Assembly (NCBI GenBank): GCA_963675135.1 | Contig: OY776130.1 | Coordinates: forward strand, 26,218,001-26,282,000 | DNA: 64,000 nucleotides | Reading direction: 5' to 3' | From: Galeopsis tetrahit | Lineage: Eukaryota > Streptophyta > Magnoliopsida > Lamiales > Lamiaceae | Part shown: in pieces, positions 24,311 through 35,599 of the stretch | Layout: every line of letters starts with the position of its first letter | Position numbering within the stretch: position 1 is the first letter of the stretch | Made by a program: the position numbers and the translations under genes | The notes under the pieces: model-generated | Told to the model about the DNA's origin: nothing | Seen by the model: the letters and a program-made list of their open reading frames with translations, nothing else | Databases searched by the model: none

Positions 24311-25438
24311 GTATATTTTAGAGTGTGATAACATCTAATTTATCGTCTCATTCTAAATTGTCACATTAATAGAGAAAATGTGATTATAGATATTTTGTTA
24401 TAACATTTTTATGTGTCTTTAAAAGTAAATTTTTTTGTAGTGATCCCACCTCGGCCTCTTCTTATCCTTCACCCACGCTTTCTTGACTCTTGATAACATG
24501 TCAGTGTACCGACTTGCTGCTCTTTGAAGAAAGAGCCTGTACACCTCTGCAGAAGATGTGACTTCAGGGTCCCACGTGACCTCGGTCTGCAAAAAAAAAT
24601 TATTTAATGAATTAATATAACAAAATAACAAAATGTTAATGTAAAGTTATTTTATACCTGGAATGTCTCCCACCACCGTTGTATCGTGCCGGGTGATACC
24701 TTGGCAAAGGCGTGTGCACCAAGCTCCATATTCCTGTACATAATCGATTTGATCGTCCTCGAAATCAAATTTGAAGGCATCATCCTGTTACACGTATTTT
24801 ATAATAATAAAAAAATTATTAATAAACATGTTATACATACGTCTAATGAAATTTAAATATAATATACTTACGTATCAGGGTAGCTCCACAGGAAAATGCG
24901 ACTCTCGGGTGCATCAGTCGACATGCTGGCATGTGTCCCGACAGACGGAGGTCTAACTGGCGAATGTATCGGTGGAGGGGATGGTTCCTGTGCATGTGGA
25001 ACCATATGAGGCACCTGAGTGTAATAGGAATTAGGGTTCATTCCGGGCATCTGGGGCAACTGTAGTATCCCAGTCATATCGGGCATATAAAAACCCTGTG
25101 GTATGGGCACAGTCGGTGTCTCATCCACCGGCTCTCCTCTACCTCTACCTCTACCTCTACCTCTACCTCGCCCCTGTCCAGAAGGACCCTGACCAGAGCC
25201 ATGTCCAGAAGAACCATGTCTACGACCATGCCCCTGGCCACTCATCTGTCAAAATGAACATTAAAACATTATTAACGTTGAACATTGTAACAATTAAAAA
25301 AAATTATATATGAACATCACTGTAACGATTAACACTAAAATATAAATAAGGAATATAATTAAGAAATTAATATTTAGATAACATTGTCTAACAATTAATA
25401 TTTAGATAACATTGTCTAATAATTAACAACATCATTCA

Positions 25439-28400
25439 TCATTCATCTTCATCTTCAGCTTCATCTTCGTCGTCTTCTTCTCCATCTTCTTCCCCGTCTT
25501 CTTCTCCCTCTTCTTCTTCATCTTCTTCATATTCTGCCACTTTCATCATTGTACCGGTGTCATCAGTTGACATGACAAGATCATCATCTACTTGCACAAT
25601 CATTTGAGTCTCTATGTTATCCTCTTGCCACGCGGGAACCTCATCTTCAGTAGTATCTTTTGCATCTACCAAGTATCTCGGTTTGACTTTGCAGAAAAAT
25701 ATCCAATCAGTACGGGGTCCGGGGTATGGACAATAGTAGACTTGTGTGGCTTGATTTGCTAGTACGAATGGATCGTACCGGCCGTAAGATCGCCTCTGAT
25801 TAAGCTCCACGAGCTTGTAGTTAGGATGAACTTTTGTCCCATTGTTTGAGGGATCAAACCACTGACACTTGAACAAAACCACTTTCTTCTCGTGGTACCC
25901 CTGATAGTCCAATTCGACTACTTCCTCGAGTTTCCCATAGAAATCTTCCTCATCCGTGTCATAGTTTTTTCCCTTGATACAAACCCCACTGTTTGATGTT
26001 GCTCTAGATGCACCATAAGCCATGGTGTGGAATTTGTACCCGTTCACGTAATACCCTGCGTACGTAAGAACTTGACCAGACGGACCGGCCGAAAGATCGT
26101 ATAAAAACCTGTTCTCGACGCGATTTATCTTCACCTATATATATATAAGCCGAATTAATGTGAGAATTTCTATAACTTAACATTTTACACAGATCGTTAT
26201 TTTAAGATAACTTACAATTTCTTCAAACCACGACGCAAATCCATCTTATAGTCTTAAATCTGATTCAGCGGCCGAGAGATTTGGTTGAAGAACTTGAAGT
26301 TGTTGCATGAATAGCCTACGTACGATTGATATAAGATTAATAAGACATGTCAACACTAAGTATTTGATTGACAAACATTTTGGTCAGATTGACTTACTGA
26401 ACATATGGCTGCACCTCATCACAATTCAACAACACGTACGTATGAGCAACTTTTTTCTCCTTGTCTAAAATCCATCTTTTCTTAGGTTTTCCTAATCGTT
26501 TGCCAGGCGCCTTAAATATGGAAAAAGTGCCCTCGACATACTCGTGTACTTCGTCCCGACCATCGTAATTATGAGGTACATTGTGTATCCTTATCGTAAC
26601 ATGGTCCTCGAAATAGTGAGAACAAAACATTGACGCCTCTCTAGTTAAATATGCATTTGCAATCGAAGCTTCAACACATGCTTTGTTACCCACGCTTAAT
26701 TTCAAGGTGCGAAGATACCTGATTAAATTTTAAGAATCGTAAGTTCATATAATTTGAAGAATCGTATGAGAAATTAATTAAATTACCTCTCGTATGGATA
26801 CATCCATCTGTATTGAACTGGACCACACACTTTTGCTTCATATGCAAGGTGCACAGGTAGATGATTCATAGAGTTGAAGATGCTGGGTGGAAAGATACGT
26901 TCCAACTTGCACAAGATGACTGGGATATCTGTTTCCAGTCGAGTCATGTTGTCAACTGTGATGGTTGTAGAAGTCAACTCCTTAAAAAATAGACTAAGCC
27001 CAGTGATTGCTTTCCACACATTGAGCGACAGAATTTTGTACAAAGCAATTGGTAGTAGTCTCTGCATAAACACGTGACAATCATGACTCTTCATCCCATA
27101 CAATTTCAATTTCGACCAGCCAATGCAACGGGACATGTTAGACACATATCCATCTGGAAACTTCAACTCACTTATCCACTTACAAAGAACATCCTTTTGC
27201 TTCTTATCAAGCGAAAAAGAATTTTCAGGATACTTTGATGTACGTGGACATTTCTTGAGAGAGGGACGACGACAATAATCATTCAGCTCATCTCTTGATT
27301 TAGACGTGTCCTTTGTTTTCCCCTCCACATTCATCACCGTGTTGAATACGTTATCAAACACATTTTTCTCAATATGCATCACGTCTAAATTGTGTCGTAT
27401 CAACAAGGTACTCCAATACGGCAACTCCCAGAAAATGCTTTTCCACTTCCACCCTCCACAAAGTTTTTTGTTGTGAGCCTCAGCACCATCCTCTGTAACA
27501 TTTCTATATCCTAAATGATCAATTTCGTATAGGAGACTTGCACCCGTTCGAATAGGCGGTGGATCATCTGTGACTACTACTCCGGCCATGAATGCAGTTT
27601 TATTCGTTCGCCACGTGTGATTCAGTGGTAAGAACTTTTGGTGGTTGTCGAACCACGACTGCTTTCGACTTTTATTCAAATAGAATGTATCGGTGTACTC
27701 TCCACAATATGGACAAGCAAGCCTTCCGGTTGTACTCCAACCAGACAACATTGAGTATGCTGGGAAGTCACTAATGGTCCAGATAAGTGCAGCTCGAATA
27801 AAAAAGTTTTGCTTTCTAGCAACATCGTAAGTTTGCACCCCATTTTCCCATAAAATCTCAAATCTGCTATCAGTGGTTGCAAAAACACATCAAGTTTGTC
27901 CTTCGGACTTTTAGCCCCGGGCACGAGAATCGAAAGAAACATGAATTGATCCTTCATGCATAACCACGGGGGTAGATTGTACGGAGTAAGTATAACTGGC
28001 CATGACTAATATTGTTTTCCCGTCATTCCAAACGGTGCAAAACCGTCTGTGCTCAAGCCCAACCTCACATTCCTAATATCAGATGCAAAATCAGGATACG
28101 AACGGTCCAAATGCTTCCAAGCCAGCGAGTCTGCCGGGTGACGCATAACACCAGAGTCATAAGAAGCGCACGAGGCATGCCATGTCATATCCTTCGCAGT
28201 GGTCCTGGACATGTACAATCTTTGCAAATGAGGAATTATCGGAAAGTAGAACATCTCCTTAACCGGGAGTTTCTTTTTCAACCGACCATCTGCATCAACC
28301 CTACTCGGCTTATACCGTGATCGACCACAAATCTTACAAAAATCTAGTTCGTTGTCTGCACCCCAAAATAACATGCAATTTTGTGCACAACAATCAATCC

Positions 28401-29082
28401 TTTCTACCGGAAGACCCATCCCACTCATCAAATGTTTGGTGTCGTTACATTTCTTGGGAACCTTATTTTCGGGAGGACAAATCTCACGAATCAACTCAAC
28501 GACCTGATTGTATCCCCTTTCAGACAATCTGTTTTCCGTTTTAATGTTCAACAATCTGGAATTGAATGACAACTGCGAATGAGATTCACAACCAGGATAC
28601 AAGTCTTGGTCCGCTGCACGAAGCATGCCGTAAAACTGTGTCGCATTAGGGGGTTCTTCATTAAGTGCCGCCTCTTCCACGTCTATTCCAAAATCAATGT
28701 TTGGGCCACCCATTAACTCTTCTACCATAGTGTGGTACGAACTAGGTCCCGCTGGGTCAACGTCGTTTGAAGTTGACGCAAATTCATTAGTGTTTTGAAA
28801 TGGACGTGGACCCCAACTCTCTTCCCCGTGATAAATCAAATTATAATAATTCAGTGTAAAACCATTTCGATATAAATGAGATTTCACTTCATTAGGATCT
28901 CTATAAGTTTTATTTCGACATCTAGCTTGCGAACAAGGACACCTAATTTTTCCTTCCCAAATTGAATTCGGATTACTAGTGGCAGCTTCAATAAATCCAT
29001 TTACTCCACTAACAAATTTGGGGTTCATAATCTCATTCACTAATCTTGGACTATACATCCAACTACGACTTGAATAATTCAT
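25439..29082 (-). pseudogene. CACTA-1 Tnp2-like transposase gene
   Basis: The gene starts at MNYSSRSWMYS (29082) with a transposase-associated domain (CPCSQARCRNKT), continues into the Tnp2 domain (LGLSTDGFAPFGM, SILVPGAKSPKDKLDVF, GRLACPYCGEYTDTF), then a DUF4218 region ending MYPYER. A 68-bp intron (26719-26786), a DUF4218 exon (26398-26718), a short exon (about 26216-26315) and a DUF4216 exon (25439-26134) with an acidic Glu/Asp tail follow. Splice sites are canonical. Damage: a TAG stop at 28006-28008 inside Tnp2, a frameshift near 27855 (the next frame resumes at VQTYDVARKQ), and a stop in the short exon. It would cut and join CACTA ends. Confidence 0.85.
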
Positions 29083-29099
29083 GTCAATCGACGTCTACA

Positions 29100-29650
29100 A
29101 CACACAAACAACCAACGTCTCATTCCTTCAACTCTATTAAAATTAATTAATATAATTCCAAATATATTCTAATAATTATTCTAACACCCTAATTAACAAA
29201 TAAATTCATATATAGACATAACACAATATAATTCTAACACCCTAATTAACAAATAAATTCATATAACTTAATTAAAACATACATATAAAATATACATACA
29301 TAACACAATATAAGTTATAATTAAATTCTAACAATTAAAATATGCATGCATAAAAATTAACAATTATAACAATTTTATATATACATACAACATATATGCA
29401 TATATATACATATATATACTAAAACTATATATATACATATAACTTCAAATTTAACCAATTAAAACGAAAAAAATTACCGTAGAAATGCTCCCGTCGAAGT
29501 GTAGAACACAAATGGCAAAAAACCGAGTTCGATCCGCAAACGGTGCAAAATTTTGTGTTTGGAGGTGTAAAAATCGAAGGTATGTGTTAATGGAGGAGGG
29601 GTGCGCTGCTGTTCTGGAAGAGAAGGGTTTTTGGGCGATTAAAACTAAAT
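29100..29650. other. 5' untranslated region of the CACTA-1 transposase
   Basis: AT-rich DNA with an imperfect repeat of ATTCTAACACCCTAATTAAC at 29177-29250, and TATATA-rich stretches at 29380-29440 that could supply a promoter for the minus-strand gene. No coding frame is supported. Confidence 0.4.
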
Positions 29651-29659
29651 TAGGGCGAC

Positions 29660-29934
29660 GGGGAAGGCAACGGGCCCACTGCCGTTGCCATTTAGCGAGG
29701 GGGGCCCGTTGCCAAATGGCAACGGGGCCCACTGCCGTCGCCTTTTCGCAACGGGCGTTATAAGCCGTCACCTTTTTGCAACGGGGCCCACTCCCGTTGC
29801 CTTATCCATTGCCTTAAGGCAACGGCACCCGCCCCCGTCGCCTTTTTTCTGCCCGTTACCAAAGCCGTTGCCAATTGGCAACGGCAGCCTGCCCTTGCTA
29901 ATCGTCGTTGCCTTTTGGTCAATTTTTTGTAGTG
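29660..29934. repeat. CACTA-1 terminal and subterminal repeats
   Basis: More than ten copies of an 8-mer GGCAACGG or CCGTTGCC (some as GTCGCC variants) in both orientations lead up to the terminal CAATTTTTTGTAGTG. Such arrays are the binding sites of the second CACTA protein. The GC content stands out from the AT-rich surroundings. Confidence 0.85.
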
Positions 29935-30238
29935 TATCTTCTTTCTGAAAGTTATGCGATTCATTACTCTCTTTTGTAAAAACAATCAAGCTTCCAAACT
30001 TTTCATCAATGGAATTCCATTTTGCAATTCTACAAATCATTAAAATTGCACTTAGACAACCAAATTATCATTTTGGTGGTTTATGTGCAACTGTAGTGAT
30101 AATTCGGTGAGTTTAGTGCAATTTCCAATCCAATTGGATTTTTTTTTTTTTTTAAATGGCCCTTGAAAAAGGCATGTGTGGAAAGTCCAAAAATAAGTTT
30201 AGTAGTTTATGTATCAAAATTTGATAGTTTGTACTCCC

Positions 30239-30355
30239 GACAAAGTGGGATAGCTCAAGTGGTTAGAGCACCACTACCTAGGCTTTAGATCCTGGGTTCG
30301 AGTCATGGGAAGGGGAAAAGGGATGGGTATTTAATGTAATTCAAAAAAAAAAAAA
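30239..30355 (+). mobile_element. tRNA-derived SINE, copy 2
   Basis: The same family as 19106-19224, starting GACAAAGTGGGATAGCTC and ending in poly-A. It is flanked by a 16-bp duplication GATAGTTTGTACTCCC (30223-30238 and 30356-30371). The duplicated target includes the first bases of the neighbouring MITE, so the SINE landed at the edge of that MITE. Confidence 0.9.
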
Positions 30356-30366
30356 GATAGTTTGTA

Positions 30367-30634
30367 CTCCCTCATCCCAATAAAATTTGCACTATTGGGA
30401 TGATATACATTTTAAGAAAAGGTGTAATTGTAATGTGTGATGTTTAGAGAGTTGTTTTGTAAATATTTATGAATAAAGTAAGGTAGATCGAGTGTGAAAA
30501 AGTAATGACACATATTGATAAATATGTGTATATTTTGAGGGTGAGAGTATTGAAAATATTTCCTTTTATGGAGTGTGTAAATTGGTACGGGACATTCAAA
30601 TATGGCAAGTATGCAATTTTCTACGGGAAGGGAG
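30367..30634. mobile_element. Stowaway-like MITE A
   Basis: Begins CTCCCTCATCCC and ends GGGAAGGGAG, an imperfect inverted pair, with TA on both sides (30365-30366 and 30635-30636). A length of 268 bp and the CTCCCTC-type end fit Tc1/mariner-derived Stowaway MITEs. There is no coding capacity. Confidence 0.75.
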
Positions 30635-30639
30635 TATAT

Positions 30640-32430
30640 ATTGTGATAAAAAATAGTTTGGTGATTTAAGTGTAAAATTAGTGATAGTTTCATGGGCTTA
30701 ATGCAATAAGGCTTGAAAAAAAATAGAGAACTTCAATCGAAAAGTAGATCTGTTAGTTTTAGAAGAGTGGTGGTGGTAATCTTTAGAGCCCCGACTATAT
30801 ACCCCTCCAGCCTTGTTAAATATACCCCTTCTCCCTTTATTAATAAATATACATGTTAAATACTCAATTTATCATTTTATACAATATTCATTATATAGAT
30901 ACACCCTAAACTCTAAAAATCTAATTCTAATCATAATCCTAATTTTTTTGCAGTCGTCACCAACCCCACGTCGCCGCTGACACCGACTCCGACAATACCA
31001 ATACCAAAAATTCAACAGAAATCACACAAAAAAAAAAATCGACAAACAAGTGTCGATCGACACTAGTTTGTCGAAAAAAAGGTATATGGTCGACAATAAT
31101 TTGTCGAAAAAAGACTCTCTCGTCGCTAATATTTCATCGAAAGGAAATTTTTTTTTAAATATTTTCGACGAAGAGTGCTCGAAAGGAAACACTGTCATCG
31201 ACAAATTTTGAAAATAAATTGATGTTGAGAGGTATTAATTTTGTGAAGTATTTCCATATTAAGAGCTTGCAAATAAGAAAAGTGTGCAAATATAGAAATG
31301 TTACCAATAAGAAGGAAAGAATAATAGATTTTGTTAAGGGGTAAGAGTGTATTACAAATAAAAAACCTCTAGTTCTCTTTTCAAGTTTCAAGTGCGTGCC
31401 GCAATGGGTAAAATGCAATTTTGATCTCAAGAAAATATTTGAAAAGCAATTTTAGTTATATGTTGTTTTTTGGTCCCATTTTTTTATAAAAAAGATTTCA
31501 ACCATTAAATATTTAACATTTTTCGAGTGTCAAGTAACATAGTTTGAAAATTATAAAAAAAAATTATATATAGATTTGAATATTTTTTTTGAAACACAAC
31601 AATCGGAATATAATTTAAAAAGCAAACAAATAAATTTTGAATATACCACCTGTATTTAAATCTCCCTTATATACTAATTCTGAATTTCATTATGCTGACA
31701 TAGCTTTCAAAAAGCCTCCGTTTTACAATCTTTTAAATTCTATAATTTTAATTTATTTTTTAAAATATTTTTCTCTTTCCTCTCCCTAGTAGTTTCCTCA
31801 ATTTTCTCTCTCCTCTAACTTTTTTTTTTTACATTGGTTTTTTTATTTAATTAATTTTTTTTAACTTTTAAATTTCTATTTAAATTATTTTTTCATTTTC
31901 TTATTGAATAAAATAAATTATATATGCTTACATTAAAAAAGTTGTCTTAAATTTTAATAAATAATTTTTTTTATAACCACACGTAATTATTTACGCGAGT
32001 CTCATACTTGTATAATATAAATCTTTTAACCCATATTATCCGGATATAATTTAAAAATACAAAAAGTATAAAATTTCACAAACTAAATTAATTTATGTAA
32101 AATCTGAAAACTAAATAATTATTTATAGAATTGGAATATAATTTTAAAATACTAAAAATATATTTTTCAAACCAAATAATAATCTAGGTAAATTATGAAA
32201 TCAATCTAAATAATTTTTGAATAAAAATCTATATTAAAACTAAAATAAAAAAAATATTTATATAAAATCTTTGGGAATATAATTTGAAGATACAAAATAT
32301 AATTCATACAAACCTGAATATTAAATGATTATTGAATGGAATTCAAAAATTAATTACAAAAATTTAGAAAATATCAAATTAAAAATAAAGATAACAAATA
32401 CAATAGATTATATAAAAAAAACCTGCGTAT
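30640..32430. other. AT-rich stretch with a TTTGTCGA motif cluster
   Basis: No gene is seen. Between 31030 and 31210 the words TTTGTCGA, GTCGAC and TCATCGA recur in both orientations with a CGACACTTGT-type inverted pair, resembling the subterminal zone of a DNA transposon. No ends or TSD could be defined. The rest is plain AT-rich DNA. Confidence 0.4.
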
Positions 32431-32664
32431 ATATATCACCTCCCCCGCCGTTGTTCTTCTTCTCGCCGGCGAACATCCCCATCCCCCATCCCAATTGTCG
32501 CCAACACAGCCACTCCAGCCCATTCTCGTCACCACCTTGCCTCCACCACACCACCGCGCCACCATCGTTACTGTGAGAATTATATTCAATCACCGTTAAT
32601 GAGATGATAAGAGTGGTCCACTATATATAGGGATTAAAAAGATTGCTACCTATAATATATTATA

Positions 32665-32917
32665 CTCCCTCCATCCACCAAAAGTAGTCCCATGGAGGAG
32701 GGGCACAAGTTTTAAGAAAAAGGTAGATAAAGTAAGGGTATTATAGGGTATTGTGGGGTCCATTGTGAATAAAGTGATTGTTTGTGAATAAAGTTGATGG
32801 TAAATTGAGTAATTAAGTGATGGTTGAAGGGTGATAGTTTCCATAAAGTGTATGGGACTACATTTGGTGGACAAAGAATATAAGGCAAATGGGACTACTT
32901 TTTGTGGACAGAAGGAG
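32665..32917. mobile_element. Stowaway-like MITE B inside an LTR
   Basis: Starts CTCCCTCCATCCACC and ends TGGACAGAAGGAG, with TA on both sides. The other LTR of the host element (around 34490) holds the uninterrupted sequence ATTATACTATTCC, which serves as the empty site and shows that a single TA was duplicated. Confidence 0.9.
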
Positions 32918-32984
32918 TACTATTCCTATAATATATTATTATATTATATTCTCTAATAGTTACCCCCGGTCAAGCGAAGCTGGG

Positions 32985-33240
32985 AATGTAAATGAACACG
33001 AGCTTGGTACGCAACAATCTGAATCGAGTTTGAGATAGAAGCTTTATGAAGACATCCGTAAAACAATGCACTTTTGTTGTCATAGAGCAGGAGAAATAAT
33101 AGAAATTCGAAATCACCAAATAGGACATGCCAAGGCGCAAAAAAGCGGGAAGCAAATGGATCGAAACAACAAAATCCTTTGAAGGACGAACGATGACAAA
33201 AAAATAGGTAAGAAACACTTGCAAGCTTTGTGGAAACAAT
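32985..33240 (-). pseudogene. RNase H tail of copia pol
   Basis: The minus strand reads TDVFIKLLSQTRFRLLRTKL, which matches the conserved LADVFTK-type end of copia RNase H with substitutions. It lies just inside the left LTR of the small copia element, where the end of pol belongs. Nothing upstream in pol survives. Confidence 0.65.
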
Positions 33241-33419
33241 TAACCGAGCACAAACAAGATAGATAGGAAGGGCGCGAAGCCAATAAAGTCGGTTATGGGC
33301 TCTCTACAGAGAGAGGAAAGTAGAAGAAGAAAGATGTAGCGTGAAGCTATAAAGAAAATTAAAGTGTAGGTGGGTGTGACTAACACCATATGAGTGAAAA
33401 CAGTCATGGAGATAACTTG

Positions 33420-34325
33420 ATCGGCCATGAGAGAGAACGAGGAGATGTGCTCGCTCGAAGAAAAAAAAAATTAGAGAGGACGAGGAGACTTGCTCGCTCG
33501 AGAAGAAGAAGAAGAAGAAGGGGGGACGAGGAGACTTGCTCGCTCGAGAAGAAGAAGAAGGGGGGACGAAGAGACTTGCTCGCTCGAGAAGAAGAAGGGG
33601 GATGAGGAATACAAGCTCGTCGGTGGCGGCTAAAACCGGCCAAGAGAGGGAACGAGGGAGACCAGCTCGTTTGAGAAAAAGAAGAAGGGGGACGAGGAAT
33701 ATAAGCTCGTCGGTGGCGGCTAAAAGCGGTCGGGAAAGGTAACGAGGGAGACTAGCTCGTTCGAGATAAAAAAAAAACAAGGCGGCGACGAGGGATACCT
33801 ACTCGTCGAGGACGCCGAAAAAATTGAGAAGAAAGGGGAAGGGGCAAGGCGGCGACGGGGGATACCAGCCCGTCGGAGACGCCGAAAAAAGGGTTTCAGT
33901 GTATAAGGCTGATACCATGTGAGGAATACAAGCTCGTCGGTGGCGGCTAAAAGCGGCCAAGAGAGGGAATGAGGGAGACCAGCTCGTTCGAGAAGAAGAA
34001 GAAGGGGGACGAGGAATACAAGCTCGTCGGTGGCGGCTAAAAGCGGCCAAGAGAGAGAACGAGTGAGACCAGCTCGTTCAAGAAGAAGAAGAAGGGGGAC
34101 GAGGAATACAAACTCGTCGGTGGCGGCTAAAAGCGGCCGGGAGAGGGAACGAGGGAGACCAGCTCGTTCGAGATAAAAAAAAAACAAGGCGGCGACGAGG
34201 GATACCTGCTCGTCGAGGACGCCGAAAAAATTGAGAAGAAAGGGGAAGGGGCAAGGTGGCGACGGGGGATACCAACCCGTCGGAGACGCCGAAAAAATAG
34301 GGAGGGGGAGAGAAGGGTTTCGGTG
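33420..34325. repeat. Tandem array inside the small copia element
   Basis: Units of roughly 115 bp repeat the words GAGGAATACAAGCTCGTCGG, TGGCGGCTAAAAGCGGCC and AGACCAGCTCGTTCGAGA. A second unit type carries GGCGGCGACGAGGGATACC and GACGCCGAAAAAATTGAG. The left part (33470-33600) is a shorter GACTTGCTCGCTCGAGAAG repeat with GAA runs. A copy of the primer-site region (about 33890-33920) is embedded, so leader sequence next to the 5' LTR has been amplified. Long frames across it on the minus strand (Leu/Ser/Pro-rich) follow from the repeat and are not taken as genes. Confidence 0.85.
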
Positions 34326-34509
34326 TATTAGGCTCATACAATGTGAGAATTATATTCAATCACCGTTAATGAGATGATAAGAGTGGTCACTATATATAGG
34401 GATTACAAAAGATACACAAGCAAATAGATAAACAAGGAAATAAATATAAACCATAAATAAAAGATTGCTACCTATAATATATTATACTATTCCTATAATA
34501 CATTATACC

Positions 34510-35557
34510 TGTAACACCCCGTCCCAAAATTAAATATGAAATAAAAGAATAAATGATTTAAGAATTTTCATTTATATTGACAGTGTTATTTGTATTCAAA
34601 AGATTTGATTTTCAGGAAGACGGACGAGCATTCTGATCCGGGAGCACACCTAGCACATAAAAAATAAATAAATAAAGTGTGAAGGTTTGACGAATATTTA
34701 ATAAGTGTCGAAAATGAAAGAAGCCTAATTAATCACCTTGTAAATCATTTTATCAAGCTCATGTGATAAACTACCTTGACAAAGCATAATATATTTTAAT
34801 TGAGTAGTTATCTTAATTTTAATATGAAATATAGAGGTTTGATTGATTTACATTCTTACGCATGATAAATATAATATTTGATGAGTAGAAGTTCATAATC
34901 GTGAAAATTACATTTCTTTGATTGTCCTGCTTTACGTGTCTATGTGATATAATGTTTGTCTCAACTTATTTTATTTTCAATGTTTAGATTAAATTGATGT
35001 GGGTTAATTAGCCGTTCACTTCTTTTATTAATGTGTTATATTTAAATTAATAAATTATTTTACTAAACCTAAAATAGGTTGCCCATTTAATTTGATTTTC
35101 CAAACTCATTAATGTTATTTATGAGCCCAATTACATGATTCATTTCTCTTATTTTCAAAGCCCAAAAATGAAAGATGGGTGAAACACCACGCCTTTAACC
35201 GCAAATTGCTTGCAACTTGCTAGATATAATCCTAATCTACCACCTAGAGGGAGACGTGGAAAGTTAAACCACCACCATCACAATACTACATTCATACCAC
35301 ATTAGCATACTGATATTTTAAATTTATACCTACTAAACTACTGTTCATACATACATTTTCATCTATAAAAGAATGATTTGGGGTAAGAATAATTCACACC
35401 TCTCCTCCCTCTAATTGTTGTAGTATTAATTCTACCTTACCACTAGCAGTCACCTTCTTCCTCCCCTCTCAAAGCAGCGCCGCCAATTTAGCACGGTTGG
35501 CCTCAATTCTAGTCCCTTTAGAAAGCTCTCGACGAAGTGAGCAAAACCCCTCACTCA
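34510..35557. mobile_element. Solo Ty3/gypsy-type LTR
   Basis: Opens TGTAACACCCCGTCCC, a common start of plant gypsy LTRs, and ends CCCCTCACTCA. It interrupts the right LTR of the copia element. The flanks are ATACC on the left and ATTCC on the right, a 5-bp duplication with one mismatch. A TATA-like CTATAAAAG lies at about 35365. No internal region is present. Confidence 0.6.
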
Positions 35558-35599
35558 ATTCCTATAATATATTATTCTATTATATTCTCAAATAGTTAC

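Larger units (their letters stand above)
18404..24442. mobile_element. CACTA-2a: inner CACTA element with TSD ATC
   Basis: The left end is CACTACAAGAAAAAAT at 18404 and the right end ATTTTTTTGTAGTG at 24442. The flanks are ATC at 18401-18403 and ATC at 24443-24445, the 3-bp TSD expected of CACTA elements. The host exon reads through in the same phase on both sides. Its own sequence, about 0.9 kb once the copia insertion is removed, has TGTGTTA-type subterminal words and no coding capacity, so it was non-autonomous. Confidence 0.9.
18113..25245 (-). pseudogene. PF03004-type second gene of CACTA-1, split by CACTA-2a
   Basis: The first exon (24872-25245) encodes a Gly/Arg-rich start (an RGRGRG run) followed by a Pro/Met-rich stretch. 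Exons at 24658-24784 and 24443-24586 carry the plant transposase (Ptta/En/Spm, PF03004) signature with RWWETFQ and ASRYTDMLSRVKKAW. Donors and acceptors are canonical and phases agree. The third exon then stops at the inserted element (18404-24442) and continues on its far side at 18236-18403 with VWNDLVRHWNDPET. That part has a TAG stop after KKCE. A further exon starts at 18152 and is truncated at about 18113. The family is thought to bind CACTA subterminal repeats. Confidence 0.75.
18112..29934 (-). mobile_element. CACTA-1: outer CACTA/En-Spm transposon
   Basis: The right end reads AATTTTTTGTAGTG at 29921-29934, the reverse of a CACTACAA-type terminus. It is preceded by a subterminal array of CCGTTGCC and GGCAACGG words at 29660-29905, a typical CACTA end. 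Inside, on the minus strand, lie a Tnp2-like transposase gene and then a PF03004-type gene, the standard two-gene set. The left end is missing, apparently replaced at about 18112 by the TTCGGTAT repeat. A second CACTA element splits the second gene. Confidence 0.8.

Noticed and set aside
18404..24442. Reading the inner CACTA as an autonomous element because it holds a long coding region
   Set aside because: All coding pieces belong to the copia insertion; the CACTA arms themselves have no transposase sequence.
25132..25165. A (CTCTAC)n microsatellite independent of genes
   Set aside because: It encodes the RGRGRG run in the first exon of the CACTA-1 second gene and fits that frame.
29660..29905. 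CpG-island-like promoter of a host gene
   Set aside because: The GC-rich words are subterminal repeats leading to a CACTA terminus; no host gene starts there.
33304..34359. Long minus-strand frames rich in Leu, Ser and Pro, up to about 205 codons
   Set aside because: They follow the tandem repeat unit; neighbouring frames are open too and there is no recognisable domain.
34510..35557. An 18-bp TSD suggesting target-primed retroposition
   Set aside because: The apparent long duplication is explained by a CCTATAATATATTAT unit that is already repeated in the host LTR; a 5-bp duplication with one mismatch is the simpler reading.
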